Below are positions 7,844 to 17,671 of a stretch of 64,000 nucleotides of DNA, piece after piece. Positions within the stretch are counted from its first letter, which is position 1. Each line of letters opens with the position of its first letter. The stretch spans positions 62,001 to 126,000 of the forward strand of contig JBLXEV010000011.1 of the NCBI GenBank assembly GCA_048262715.1. Reading direction: 5' to 3'. The DNA comes from Albirhodobacter sp048262715. GTDB lineage: Bacteria > Pseudomonadota > Alphaproteobacteria > Rhodobacterales > Rhodobacteraceae. The translations under genes and the position numbers were made by a program. The notes beneath the pieces were generated by a model. That model had not been told where the DNA came from and did no database searches. It saw nothing but the letters and a program-made list of their open reading frames with translations.

Positions 7844-10474
7844 CTACTCCGCAGCGAGGCGCACAGGCTTTGCGTTCAGAAAGGCCGCCAATTCCGGCTT
7901 GCACGAGCCGCAATTCGTGCCCGCACAGGTGCGTTCGCCCAGCTCTACGACACTACCCGCCCCCGCCGCCACAGCCGCCGCGAGCACATTCGCACCGACC
8001 GAGAAACAGGCGCAAACAATCGCGCCGTCGTCACGTGCCCCCACAGCGGCACGCCCTGCCAAGGCCATAGCCGCAGGTTGATCCGTGCCGATTGATGCGA
8101 TCACCGCCTGCCGTGAGATCGCCACGGGGTCAGGGCTGGTGAACAGCAGGGCCTCGATCACACCGCCGCGCGTGAGCGCCACCCGCCCCTGACCACTCGC
8201 AAGATCCTCATATCGGGCAATCTCGCCGTCCAAGATCCCAGTGAGGGCGCGCAGGAGATCACTCAGGGCCTCGCTCCCGTCTAGCGCCTCACGGCTCGCG
8301 AGCTCAGTCTGATATCCGGTTCCCGTGCGCGCCGTCGCCCCATAGGACCTTGCCCCTAGGATCTGCACATCAACCGGCCCGCGCGTGGCGAGATAGCCAT
8401 ACCATGTTGCCGCGTAGCGCCGCGCGCGCACATCGCCCGCCTTGAGTGCTGGCTGCCCAGAGATCGGATCTATCTCAGCAGGAACCAAAATATTAACCCC
8501 ACCCGCGCGGCTGTTCTGACGCGACCAATGCATCGGCGCGAATAGCTGCCCTTGCGGCGCGCGGGGCGTGATCAGCGCCCGAAAGAGCCCGCGCGCTCGG
8601 CCAGCGGAAATCTCCACCAATTCTGCTGGCTTAAAATTGAGCGCCGCCGCATCGTCGGGATGAATCTCGACAAACGGCTCCGCCAGATGCGCGCTCAAAC
8701 GTGGCGATTTCCCGCTGCGGGTCATGGTGTGCCATTGATCGCGAATCCGGCCTGTGTTGAGCCGGAATGAGCCAGCGCTTTGCCGCATTTCCGGCGCGAA
8801 GACGGGGATCATCCGCGCGCGCTGATCGGCGTGGAAGAACCCGCCCTCGCCGAAGAACCGTGTCGAGGATCGGGTCACCGCCGCTTGGGGAACCGGCCAT
8901 TGCGCGGGAGCGAGCACGCGGTATTCCGCCTCCGCAAGATCCGCCAAACCCGTCAAATCCAGCGCCCGCCCGAAGTGTTGCGAGACAGCCGTGAGCGCGG
9001 CATATTCGCGGAAAATCTCGGCGGGGGAACAATATGAAAACGCTGCCCCCCAGCCCATCTTTGCGGCAAACTGGCATAGGATCTGCCAATCGGGCCGCGC
9101 CTGCGCTGGCACGGGCAAGAACGCCCGTTGCCGCGAGATCCGCCGCTCTGAATTCGTCACCGTGCCGGATTTCTCGCCCCAACCCGCGGCGGGCAAAAGC
9201 ACATCCGCGAGATCGCCCGTATCGGTGCGCGCCATGATATCGGAGACGACAACGAAGGGCACGGCTTTGAGCGCCCGCACCACCTGATCGGTATCGGGCA
9301 TTGATACGGCAGGGTTGGTCGAGATCACCCAAAGCGCCTTGATCTGCCCGCTCTCGCAGGCCTTAAACAGATCAACCGCCTTCAGCCCCGCCTGGGTGCA
9401 GATCGTCGGGCTTTGCCAAAAGGCCTGCACGGCGGCGCGGTGATCCGCGTTCTCGATATCGAGATGGTTCGCGAGCATATTCGCCAATCCGCCTACCTCA
9501 CGCCCACCCATCGCGTTGGGCTGTCCGGTCACGGAAAACGGCCCCGCCCCGCGCTGGCCGATGCGGCCTGTCGCGAGATGGCAGTTGATGATGGCGTTCA
9601 CCTTATCGGTGCCGCTGGTCGATTGGTTCACGCCTTGGCTATAGACGGTGACCACCTTGGGCGTTTGGGCCCAAAGATGATAAAATGCCTCGCGCTGCGC
9701 GGGGCTGATGCCGCTTTGCGCGGAGTCGGTCGCGCGCGCGCGGGCCAGCGTTTCGTCAAACCCGTTCACATGGCGCGCGACATAATGCGCATCCACTGCG
9801 CCCGTCTCGGCGAGATGGGCCAGCAGCCCGTTGAACAGCGCGATATCGCCATCGGGTGCGACCGCGAGATGCAGATCGGAGAGCGCGCTCGTCGCCGTTT
9901 CGCGCGGGTCAATTGTCACGATCTGCATCTGCGGGCGCGCCGCCTTGGCCGCCGCAATCCGCTGGAACAGCACCGGGTGACACCATGCGAGGTTGGAGCC
10001 CGTCAGCACGACAAGATCCGCCTCTTCCAGATCCTCGTAGCTACAAGGCACCACATCGGCCCCGAAGGCGCGTTTATGCCCGGCGACCGAAGAAGCCATG
10101 CAAAGTCTTGAATTCGTGTCAATATTCGCGGATCCGATGAAGCCCTTCATCAGCTTGTTGGCGACGTAATAATCCTCCGTCAGCAATTGGCCAGACACAT
10201 AGAAGGCCACGCTTTCCGGCCCGTGATCGCGGATCGCGGCGCGGAATTTATCAGTGACGAGATCCAGCGCGGTTTCCCAATCGCTCCGCTCTCCCGCGAT
10301 CATCGGCGCGAGCAGGCGCCCCTCCAGATCAATCGTCTCGCCCAGTGCAGACCCTTTGGAACACAACCGCCCGAAATTTGCCGGATGGTCGGGGTCGCCC
10401 GAAACTTTCCCCGCCGCATCCACCAGAACGCCACAGCCCACGCCGCAATAGGGGCAGGTCGTCTTGGTGCTCAT
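7844..10474 (-). CDS. nasA: assimilatory nitrate reductase, catalytic subunit
   Basis: Cytoplasmic molybdopterin enzyme reducing nitrate to nitrite for nitrogen assimilation. Its 876 residues begin with a [4Fe-4S] motif, CPYCGVGCGV (8-17), followed by the bis-MGD oxidoreductase domains and the molydopterin dinucleotide-binding domain. A C-terminal BFD-like [2Fe-2S] segment (VCACFSVG ... CAGTNCGSC) matches NasA of Klebsiella type. No signal peptide is present, which excludes periplasmic NapA. The start overlaps the nirD stop by 4 bases (ATGA), so it is the last gene of the nitrate operon. Confidence 0.95.
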   Translation of the reverse strand: MSTKTTCPYCGVGCGVLVDAAGKVSGDPDHPANFGRLCSKGSALGETIDLEGRLLAPMIAGERSDWETALDLVTDKFRAAIRDHGPESVAFYVSGQLLTEDYYVANKLMKGFIGSANIDTNSRLCMASSVAGHKRAFGADVVPCSYEDLEEADLVVLTGSNLAWCHPVLFQRIAAAKAARPQMQIVTIDPRETATSALSDLHLAVAPDGDIALFNGLLAHLAETGAVDAHYVARHVNGFDETLARARATDSAQSGISPAQREAFYHLWAQTPKVVTVYSQGVNQSTSGTDKVNAIINCHLATGRIGQRGAGPFSVTGQPNAMGGREVGGLANMLANHLDIENADHRAAVQAFWQSPTICTQAGLKAVDLFKACESGQIKALWVISTNPAVSMPDTDQVVRALKAVPFVVVSDIMARTDTGDLADVLLPAAGWGEKSGTVTNSERRISRQRAFLPVPAQARPDWQILCQFAAKMGWGAAFSYCSPAEIFREYAALTAVSQHFGRALDLTGLADLAEAEYRVLAPAQWPVPQAAVTRSSTRFFGEGGFFHADQRARMIPVFAPEMRQSAGSFRLNTGRIRDQWHTMTRSGKSPRLSAHLAEPFVEIHPDDAAALNFKPAELVEISAGRARGLFRALITPRAPQGQLFAPMHWSRQNSRAGGVNILVPAEIDPISGQPALKAGDVRARRYAATWYGYLATRGPVDVQILGARSYGATARTGTGYQTELASREALDGSEALSDLLRALTGILDGEIARYEDLASGQGRVALTRGGVIEALLFTSPDPVAISRQAVIASIGTDQPAAMALAGRAAVGARDDGAIVCACFSVGANVLAAAVAAGAGSVVELGERTCAGTNCGSCKPELAAFLNAKPVRLAAE

Positions 10475-10827
10475 GCCGCTGACCGTGCGCGCAGCGCCGC
10501 CGCATCCAGCAGTATGCGCCCGCCCTCCACGCGCGCCGCGAATGTCGCAACCCCCTGCGCCTCCGGACCGCTTTCACGTCCCTCCACAAGGCCGGTTTCC
10601 AGCGAAACTACCCAATTGTGCAGCGGACAGGTCACGCTTTTGCCATGCACGATCCCCTCCGCCAGCGGGCCGTTTTTATGCGGGCAGCTATTGTTGAGCG
10701 CGAAAACCTCATCGCCCGCCGTGCGGAACACCGCGACACAGCCCAGCGCGGTTTTCACCACCCGTGCGCCGCGCGGGGCGATGTCATCCAAGGCGGCGAT
10801 ATCAATCCAATCTGCGGTGATGCTCAT
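10471..10827 (-). CDS. nirD: nitrite reductase small subunit (Rieske-type)
   Basis: A 118-residue partner of NirB in NADH-dependent nitrite reduction to ammonia. A Rieske-like fold is indicated by CPH (in SCPHKNGPLAEG) and CPLH (in TCPLHNW), so all four potential [2Fe-2S] ligands are present; many NirD proteins have lost them. ATG 10827 overlaps the nirB stop by 4 bases and gives the standard length. An upstream in-frame start would intrude into nirB. Its stop overlaps nasA in the same way. Confidence 0.93.
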   Translation of the reverse strand: MSITADWIDIAALDDIAPRGARVVKTALGCVAVFRTAGDEVFALNNSCPHKNGPLAEGIVHGKSVTCPLHNWVVSLETGLVEGRESGPEAQGVATFAARVEGGRILLDAAALRARSAA

Positions 10828-13259
10828 TCTGCGGCCTCCAAGGCAAGGTTGGCAACGGGCTGATAGCTCGGCGCGCGGGTCTTGGCGTGATCGGCCCAAG
10901 GGTCTTTGCGGTAGATGGTTTGCGAGAGTTCAAATCGCTCGATCAGGCCTGCGCGGATTGCGGGATCGCTGACCTGCTCGGTGATCCACTCCAGCCCCAG
11001 CTTCGCCATCCATTTATACATCCGGTCGAGGTATTTCCCCGTCTCGCGGTAAAGTTGGGTGACGGCGCGGATCACATCGATCACCTCTTGCTCGGTGGCG
11101 ACTTGCAGGAGGAGTTCCGTCTGTTTCACATCCATCCCCGCCGCGCCGCCGATGCTGATTTGATAGCCGCTATCGACGCAGACCACGCCGATATCCTTGC
11201 ACGTCGCCTCAGCACAATTGCGCGGGCAACCGGACACGCCAAGTTTTAGCTTATGCGGTGTCCACGAGCCCCAGAGGATCTTTTCCAGCTTGATCCCAAG
11301 GCCGGTGCTATCTTGCGTGCCAAAGCGGCAATGATCGGTGCCGACACAGGTTTTCACCGTGCGCAGGCCTTTGGAATAGGCGTGGCCCGAGACCATCCCT
11401 GCCGCGTTCAGATCGCTCCAGATCGCGGGAAGATCCTCGCCCTTCACGCCCAGAAGGTCGATCCGCTGCCCGCCCGTGACCTTCACCGTCGGCACGTTAT
11501 ATTTCTCCGCCGCATTCGCAATCGCGCGCAGCTCGTTGGGGGTGGTGATCCCGCCCCACATCCGTGGCACAACGCTAAACGTGCCGTCTTTCTGGATATT
11601 CGCGTGCTTGCGCTCGTTGATGAACCGGCTCTGTGGATCGTCGCGGTATTCCAGCGGCCAATCGGCGAGCAAGTAATAGTTCAGCGCGGGGCGGCACGAA
11701 TGACAACCATCCGGCGTGGACCAGTTGCACGCCTGCCAGACGGCCGGCATCGAGGTGAGGCGTTGGCTTTTGATCATCCGGCGCACGTCCTCATGCGTCA
11801 TCGAAGTGCATTTGCACATCGGCACCGAGACAGGCGCTTTGAACGCATCCCCCAGCGTGGCGGCGAGCACTTGCTCGACCAGCCCCGTGCAACTCCCGCA
11901 AGAGGCGCTGGCCGTTGTCGTCGCCCGCACGGCCCCCAGATCGCCCGCCCCTGCGGTGATCGCATCCACGATTGTGCCTTTGCAGATTCCGTTGCAGCCA
12001 CAAATCTCCGCGTCACGCGGTAAGGCTGCAACTGCCGCTAAAGGGTCGAGGGGGGCACCCCCTTGATAGGCAGGGCCGAAGATCAGCGTCTCACGCATCG
12101 GGGCCACGTCGGTCTTGTCGCGGATCAGTCCGAAGAACCAATTGCTATCGGCGGTATCACCATACATCACCGCGCCAATCACACGGTCCGCCTCGATCAC
12201 CAAACGGCGGTAGACGCCGCGCGCGGGATCGCGGAAGACGATATCCTCGCGGCCCTCGCCCTCGGCGAAATCCCCCGCCGAGAACAGATCACAGCCCGTC
12301 ACCTTCAGCTTGGTCGAGATCTCTTTTTGCACGAAACGCTCTGCCTCGCCGAGCAGGGTCTTGGCCACCACCTTCGCCTGATCATAAAGCGGGGCGACAA
12401 GGCCGAAGACCGCGCCTTGATGCTCCACGCATTCGCCCACCGCCAGAATATCGGGATCGGAGGTCACCATCTGGTCATCGACATGGATGCCGCGCCCGAC
12501 GGCCAGCCCTGACGCCTTCGCCAGCGCCGTATTGGGCCGGATCCCGACCGCCATCACCAAGAGATCGCAGGGCAGCTCCCTGCCATCGTCGAGCACCAGC
12601 GCACGCACATGACCATCCTCGCCTGCGATCTCTTTCGAATTCGCGCCGCAGAGCACGGTGATGCCCTTCTTGATCAGCGCCTCGCGCAGCAGATAGCCCG
12701 CCGCCGCATCCAACTGCCGCTCCATCAGATGGCCCATGATATGCACCACGGTCACATCCGCGCCGCGCGCCGCCATGCCAGCCGCTGCCTCCAGCCCCAA
12801 AAGCCCGCCGCCGATCACAACGACCTTATGGCCCGCGCCCATCCCCATCATCCGCTCGGTATCTTCCAGATCGCGGTAGGCGATCACGCCGTCCAGATCA
12901 TGACCGGGCAGCGGGATGATGAACGGCATCGAGCCGGTGCCAAACAGCAGCTTGTCATAGGCCAGCACCTCGCCCGTCTCCGAGGTCACGGTTTTCGCAG
13001 CCGGATCAATTGTCGCGACCTTCTCGCCGAAACGGCAGATGACCCCGCGCGCCGCATACCAATCGGCATCATGGGTGACGATATCCGCGTAAGTCTTCTC
13101 GCCCGAGAGCACAGGCGAGAGCATGATCCGGTTATAATTCCCGCGCGGCTCGGCGTTGAACAGGATGATGTCAAAGGCCTCGGGGGCGGCCTCCAGGAGA
13201 TGTTCCAGCGCGCGGCCAGTGGCCATCCCCGCGCCGATGATGATCAGTTTTTGTGCCAT
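10824..13259 (-). CDS. nirB: NADH-dependent nitrite reductase large subunit
   Basis: Reduces nitrite to ammonia with six electrons from NADH. Of 811 residues, the first 400 are an FAD/NADH domain with GAGMATG near the N-terminus and GGGLLGLEAA in the second nucleotide site. A BFD-like [2Fe-2S] domain follows (CGCNGICKG ... CGSCTG). The C-terminal ferredoxin-nitrite reductase halves carry the sirohaem/[4Fe-4S] cysteines in CVGTDHCRFG and SGCPRNCAEATC. ATG 13259 was chosen because homologues begin MxKLxxIGxG; a longer frame reaches 13331 but overlaps the ATPase gene. It lies 4 bases from that gene. Confidence 0.95.
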   Translation of the reverse strand: MAQKLIIIGAGMATGRALEHLLEAAPEAFDIILFNAEPRGNYNRIMLSPVLSGEKTYADIVTHDADWYAARGVICRFGEKVATIDPAAKTVTSETGEVLAYDKLLFGTGSMPFIIPLPGHDLDGVIAYRDLEDTERMMGMGAGHKVVVIGGGLLGLEAAAGMAARGADVTVVHIMGHLMERQLDAAAGYLLREALIKKGITVLCGANSKEIAGEDGHVRALVLDDGRELPCDLLVMAVGIRPNTALAKASGLAVGRGIHVDDQMVTSDPDILAVGECVEHQGAVFGLVAPLYDQAKVVAKTLLGEAERFVQKEISTKLKVTGCDLFSAGDFAEGEGREDIVFRDPARGVYRRLVIEADRVIGAVMYGDTADSNWFFGLIRDKTDVAPMRETLIFGPAYQGGAPLDPLAAVAALPRDAEICGCNGICKGTIVDAITAGAGDLGAVRATTTASASCGSCTGLVEQVLAATLGDAFKAPVSVPMCKCTSMTHEDVRRMIKSQRLTSMPAVWQACNWSTPDGCHSCRPALNYYLLADWPLEYRDDPQSRFINERKHANIQKDGTFSVVPRMWGGITTPNELRAIANAAEKYNVPTVKVTGGQRIDLLGVKGEDLPAIWSDLNAAGMVSGHAYSKGLRTVKTCVGTDHCRFGTQDSTGLGIKLEKILWGSWTPHKLKLGVSGCPRNCAEATCKDIGVVCVDSGYQISIGGAAGMDVKQTELLLQVATEQEVIDVIRAVTQLYRETGKYLDRMYKWMAKLGLEWITEQVSDPAIRAGLIERFELSQTIYRKDPWADHAKTRAPSYQPVANLALEAAE

Positions 13260-13263
13260 GGGG

Positions 13264-14970
13264 TCACTCCGCTGCGAGAGGGTTCGCGCGCTGCGCTTTG
13301 GGCGCGGCACTGGATTTGGACTGGTTGCCATGCTCGTATTCCTCGAGGAAATCGAGCACTTCTTGGCGGTATTCGTAGTAATCTGGGTGTTCCAGCAGGG
13401 CCTTGCGGGTGCGCGGGCGCGGCAGGTTTACTTCCGTGATTTTGCCAATCGTGGCCTGCGGCCCGTTGGTCATCATCACCACACGGTCGGCCAGCAAGAT
13501 CGCCTCATCGACATCATGGGTGACACAGATCGCTGTGACTTTCGTGCGCGACCACACCTCCATCAGCACCTCTTGCAGCTCCCAGCGGGTGAGGCTGTCG
13601 AGCATCCCGAACGGTTCATCCAGAAGGAGGAGCTTGGGCGAGAGCGCGAAGGCCCGCGCGATGCCAACGCGCTGTTTCATCCCGTTCGACATGCTCGCCG
13701 CACCGCGATCCATCGCATCTGCGAGGCCGACGCGTTCGAGATAATATTCCACCACATCCTGACGCTCGGCCTGCGAGGCCTGCGGGTAGACCTTATCCAC
13801 GCCAATCGCGACGTTTTCCTTGGCCGTCAGCCAAGGGAACAGGTTCGGCGATTGGAACACCACAGCGCGCTCCGGATCGGCGCCCATCACATGGGTGCCG
13901 TCCAGCCGGATCGCGCCCTTGCTGATTGCGTTGAGCCCCGCCGCCATCGTCAGCACGGTGGATTTGCCGCAGCCGGAATGGCCGATCAGGCTGATAAACT
14001 CGCCACGATTGACCTTGAGATCGAAATTCTCAACCACTGTGAGCGGGCCTTTGGGCGTCGGGTAAATCTTGTGCAACTGGCTGAAATCGAGGAAGCGGTT
14101 CTCGATCATACCCTCCTGCGCCTTCTCCACGGCTTTGGGCAGCGCATGAATCGCGGTCACATTGGGCAGCGCGCGCGAAGCCTCGCTTTTGGCCTCAAAC
14201 CCTACATCCATCAGGTATTTCGTGACGCTCGCCCGCAAAGCCTTAAACGTCGGATCAGTGTTCATCGCACCGCGCGCGCGCGGGCGGGGCATCGTCACCT
14301 GCACCGGATCGGCCAGCGTCCCGTCAGGGTTTAGCGTGATGATCCGGTCCGCGAGCAAGAGCGCCTCATCCACATCATTGGTAATCAAAATGCAGGTTTT
14401 GCGGTCGCGTTCCCAGATCTCCAGAATCTCGTCGGCGAGCTTGGCGCGGGTCAGCGCATCCAGCGCGGAGAGCGGCTCGTCGAGCAGCAGCATTTCTGGA
14501 TCCAGCGCCAAGGCGCGCGCCACGGACACGCGCTGCCGCATCCCGCCCGACAGCTCCGCCGGACGGCGGTTGATTGCATGCGACAGGCCAACCATCCCGA
14601 CATAATGCGCGATTTTCGCTTGGCGCTCGGCCTTGCTCAGCTTCGGGAAGGCCGCATCTACCGCCAGCCCGATATTGCCGCCCACCGTGAGCCACGGCAT
14701 CAAGGAATAGCTTTGGAACACCAGTCCGCGCTCCGGCCCTGGCCCCGTGACGGGCGCGCCTTTGAACAGCACCTGCCCCGTATCGGGCTGCTCCAACCCC
14801 GCGATCAGGTTCATCAGCGTGGATTTTCCCGTGCCGGAGAAGCCAAGGATCGCGACGAACTCCCCCTCCGCGACCTCCAGATTGACCCCGTGCAGCACGG
14901 CATGGCGCGCAGGCCCTTCGCCGAAGCCTTTCGAGACGTTTTTCAGGCTGAGAATGCTCATATCGCTCAC
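13264..14970 (-). CDS. nitrate ABC transporter ATPase, two nucleotide-binding domains fused
   Basis: Energises nitrate (or nitrite/cyanate-type anion) import. The 568 residues hold two complete ABC ATPase domains in one chain. Domain 1 has Walker A GFSGTGKST (about 43-51), signature LSGGMRQRV and Walker B LLLDEP. Domain 2 has Walker A GHSGCGKST (about 332-340), LLLLDEPFG and a weaker signature MSNGMKQRVG. Cyanobacteria use separate NrtC and NrtD subunits, so this polypeptide replaces two proteins. It overlaps the permease gene by 4 bases. Symbol withheld because nomenclature for the fused form varies. Confidence 0.9.
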   Translation of the reverse strand: MSDMSILSLKNVSKGFGEGPARHAVLHGVNLEVAEGEFVAILGFSGTGKSTLMNLIAGLEQPDTGQVLFKGAPVTGPGPERGLVFQSYSLMPWLTVGGNIGLAVDAAFPKLSKAERQAKIAHYVGMVGLSHAINRRPAELSGGMRQRVSVARALALDPEMLLLDEPLSALDALTRAKLADEILEIWERDRKTCILITNDVDEALLLADRIITLNPDGTLADPVQVTMPRPRARGAMNTDPTFKALRASVTKYLMDVGFEAKSEASRALPNVTAIHALPKAVEKAQEGMIENRFLDFSQLHKIYPTPKGPLTVVENFDLKVNRGEFISLIGHSGCGKSTVLTMAAGLNAISKGAIRLDGTHVMGADPERAVVFQSPNLFPWLTAKENVAIGVDKVYPQASQAERQDVVEYYLERVGLADAMDRGAASMSNGMKQRVGIARAFALSPKLLLLDEPFGMLDSLTRWELQEVLMEVWSRTKVTAICVTHDVDEAILLADRVVMMTNGPQATIGKITEVNLPRPRTRKALLEHPDYYEYRQEVLDFLEEYEHGNQSKSSAAPKAQRANPLAAE

Positions 14971-16061
14971 CGGTTTGCTGTGAAGGTGAAGGCCGATTGC
15001 AGCGCGAACATCACACGATCAAGCAAGAAGCCGATGATTCCGATGGTCAGCACCGCGACCATGATTTTCGCGAGCGATTGTGACGAGCCGTTCTGGAATT
15101 CATCCCAAACGAATTTTCCCAACCCTGGGTTCTGCGCGAGCATTTCCGCTGCGATCAGCACCATCCAGCCGACCCCGAGGCTGAGGCGCAGACCGGTGAA
15201 GATCAGCGGCAGCGCAGAGGGCAGGACCAGCTTGGTGATCTTGGTATAGGTGTTCATTTTCAGCACCTTGGAGACGCTGATCAGATCTTTATCGATGCTG
15301 GCCACGCCCAGCGCAGTGTTGATCAATGTCGGCCAAAGCGAGCAGAGCGTGACGGTGATCGCCGAGATCAAGAAGGATTTCGAGAACATCCCATCGCTGG
15401 CATAGGTGGCGGAGACGATCATCGTGACAATCGGCAGCCATGCGAGCGGCGAGACCGGTTTGAAAATCTGGATCAGAGGGTTCAGGGCGGAGTTCGCGGT
15501 GGGCGACAACCCCGCCGCGATGCCCAGCGGGATCGCGACCAACGAGGCGATCAGAAAGCCGAAGAAGACGGTTTTGATCGAGGTGAAGATCTGGGTGTAA
15601 TAGGTAGGGCGGCCGGTATAGACGCGCTCTTTCACATCCTCGCCGCGGCCCGCCGCCACCAGTTCGGCGTTGCGCGCCTCGAGACGGGTATAGAAGGCCA
15701 CCTCCTTGGCGCGTTCCCGAGCCGCCTCGGCGTGAAGGCTCTCGACCTGCTCCCAGACCTGCGCGGGCCCCGGAATCGCGCCAAGCGAGGTTTGCACCTT
15801 CGGGGCGAGCACCGCCCAAGCGCCCAAGAACAGTGTGATGGAGAGCAAAGGCACCCCCAAAAGCCGCCAGATCTCGCCCATCTGCCCACGCGGATTATCC
15901 CCCGCAAGCGCCTTGAGAAGCGGCGTCATCCATCCCAAGCCAAGGGCTTGAAACCACTTATCGGCTTTGGTGATCCAACCGAACCGCTGCGCGCGGCGGG
16001 CGGCGCGGATCTCACTTTGGGCGGCGGTCTCGGCCACGGTATCTGGGTCAACTGCGGTCAT
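14967..16061 (-). CDS. nrtB: nitrate ABC transporter permease
   Basis: Inner-membrane channel subunit of the nitrate importer. Its 364 residues include a hydrophilic N-terminus, one early membrane helix (about residues 75-93), a periplasmic segment rich in charged residues, and five or six more helices. The binding-protein-dependent transport motif lies around EMLAQNPGLGKFVWDEFQ. ATG 16061 is preceded by AGGACC; an in-frame ATG six codons upstream is possible. It lies between the solute-binding protein gene (56-base gap) and the ATPase gene (overlap). Confidence 0.92.
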   Translation of the reverse strand: MTAVDPDTVAETAAQSEIRAARRAQRFGWITKADKWFQALGLGWMTPLLKALAGDNPRGQMGEIWRLLGVPLLSITLFLGAWAVLAPKVQTSLGAIPGPAQVWEQVESLHAEAARERAKEVAFYTRLEARNAELVAAGRGEDVKERVYTGRPTYYTQIFTSIKTVFFGFLIASLVAIPLGIAAGLSPTANSALNPLIQIFKPVSPLAWLPIVTMIVSATYASDGMFSKSFLISAITVTLCSLWPTLINTALGVASIDKDLISVSKVLKMNTYTKITKLVLPSALPLIFTGLRLSLGVGWMVLIAAEMLAQNPGLGKFVWDEFQNGSSQSLAKIMVAVLTIGIIGFLLDRVMFALQSAFTFTANR

Positions 16062-16117
16062 GATCGGGGTCCTGCACATCAGAGGTTTCGGGAGGGAGGC
16101 GGGAGAGGGCGCGCGCC

Positions 16118-17512
16118 CTAGCCCTGAATTTTATTGCCGACGACGGTCTGCTGGCCTTTCAGGCCAATCGGCAGGCTTTCGAGATAGGCATTGGGGGTGT
16201 GGCCATCGTAGGGAATGCCGTCGATCACATCGGCGGCGGGGGTGGCGGGCTTGAAGCCGTCGCTCTCCCACGGGAACCCCGCCTCTGGGGCCAGACCCTC
16301 ATCGACCAGCAGTTTCGCGGCTTTCAGATAGAGATCGGGGCGATAGACGCTCTTGGCGGTGTCAATGAACCATTCATCGGTTTGCGGTTCGGCGATTTGG
16401 CCCCAGCGACGCATCTGGGTCAGATACCAGATCGCATCCGAGTAGAAGGGATAGGTTGCGTTGTAACGGAAGAACACATTGAAATCAGGGACATCGCGCA
16501 CGTCGCCCTTTTCGTATTCAAAGGTGCCCGTCATCGAATTGGCGATCACCTCATGATCCGCGCCGACATAATCGGGCCGCGACAGGATCTCGACCGCCTC
16601 GGCGCGGTTAGCATTTTCATTCTCGTCAAGCCAGATCGCCGCGCGGATCAGCGCCTTGGTGATCGCGATGGTGGTATTGGGGTTTTCCTCGGCGAAGGCG
16701 GCGTTAACCCCGAAGACCTTCTCGGGGTTGTTTTTCCACAGCTCGTAATCGGTGATGACGGGCACACCGATGCCTTTGAACACGGCTTGCTGGTTCCACG
16801 GCTCGCCAACGCAATATCCCGAAATCGTGCCCGCCTCCATCGTCGCAGGCATCTGCGGCGGTGGCGTCACGGAAAGCTGCACCTGCGCGCCGATCTGGCC
16901 CGAGACATCCTCGGGCGAGTAATAGCCCGGCTCCAGCCCGCCCGCGGCGAGCCAATAGCGCAATTCGTAGTTGTGGGTGGAGACGGGGAATACCATGCCC
17001 ATTTTGAACGGCTTGCCCTGATCTCGGTAGCTTTGCACCACGGGGGCGAGCGCGCTGGCACTGATCGGGTGCTGTGGCCGACCATCTGCCATCATCGGCA
17101 CATAGGGCTTCATCTCCTCCCAGACCGAGTTGGAGACGGTGATCGCATTGCCGTTCAAATCCATCGAGAACGGCGTGATGATATGCGCCTTGGTGCCATA
17201 ACCGATGGTCGCGGCGAGCGGTTGCCCTGCCAGCATATGCGCCCCGTCCAATTGCCCGTCGATCACCCCGTCGAGCAGAACCTTCCAATTCGCCTGCGCT
17301 TCCAAAGTGACGTAAAGCCCTTCATCCTCGAAGAACCCTTGCTCATAAGCCACCGCCAGCGGTGCCATATCGGTGAGCTTGATAAAGCCGAATTTCAGCT
17401 CGTCTTTCTCCAGATCCAGCAGCTCCGCCATCGCTGGCGAGGCGAGAACCGAGGTGATCAGGCCGAGGCATGCAAGGCTGTTTCGCAAAGAGAAGTGCTG
17501 GGGCAAAGACAT
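16118..17512 (-). CDS. nrtA: periplasmic nitrate-binding protein
   Basis: Captures nitrate in the periplasm and delivers it to NrtB. It has 464 residues. A signal peptide of about 29 residues ends in SPAMA before ELLDLEKDEL. The NrtA/NasS-family body follows, with LKFGFIKLTDMAPLAVAYEQGFF and later VGEPWNQQAVFKGIG, a hallmark of nitrate and bicarbonate binding proteins. An upstream in-frame start at 17593 lies inside the leader terminator and is rejected. This is the first structural gene after the NasT-responsive leader. Confidence 0.93.
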   Translation of the reverse strand: MSLPQHFSLRNSLACLGLITSVLASPAMAELLDLEKDELKFGFIKLTDMAPLAVAYEQGFFEDEGLYVTLEAQANWKVLLDGVIDGQLDGAHMLAGQPLAATIGYGTKAHIITPFSMDLNGNAITVSNSVWEEMKPYVPMMADGRPQHPISASALAPVVQSYRDQGKPFKMGMVFPVSTHNYELRYWLAAGGLEPGYYSPEDVSGQIGAQVQLSVTPPPQMPATMEAGTISGYCVGEPWNQQAVFKGIGVPVITDYELWKNNPEKVFGVNAAFAEENPNTTIAITKALIRAAIWLDENENANRAEAVEILSRPDYVGADHEVIANSMTGTFEYEKGDVRDVPDFNVFFRYNATYPFYSDAIWYLTQMRRWGQIAEPQTDEWFIDTAKSVYRPDLYLKAAKLLVDEGLAPEAGFPWESDGFKPATPAADVIDGIPYDGHTPNAYLESLPIGLKGQQTVVGNKIQG

Positions 17513-17544
17513 GGCGGAGATCCCTTTTCGAGGCGTTGGACATG

Positions 17545-17605
17545 AAAAAAACCGCTTGATGAACCGGTGCGCGGGGAGGAGGGGCGCATCCATTCAATCA
17601 AGCGG
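17545..17605 (-). terminator. leader terminator controlled by NasT
   Basis: In the RNA of the minus strand, CCGCTTGAT pairs with ATCAAGCGG (9 perfect base pairs) and is followed at once by seven U. It lies 16 bases after the ANTAR hairpins and 33 bases before the nrtA start. In this position it should stop transcription before the nitrate operon unless NasT acts. Confidence 0.88.
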
Positions 17606-17621
17606 CTTTGCTTGTTTTCAC

Positions 17622-17662
17622 GGCTCTCTGCTTTGAGAGCCTGACAGAAGCATCGTTGCTTC
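17622..17662 (-). promoter_or_regulatory. ANTAR antitermination motif (two hairpins)
   Basis: Read on the minus strand, the first hairpin is GAAGC-AACGAU-GCUUC (17647-17662). After a 5-base linker comes the second, GGCUCUC-AAAGCA-GAGAGCC (17622-17641). Both hexaloops have A at position 1 and G at position 4, the defining signature of RNA bound by ANTAR-domain proteins such as NasR and NasT. The motif lies directly upstream of a terminator and directly downstream of nasTS. Confidence 0.92.
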
Positions 17663-17671
17663 CTTAGGTTC

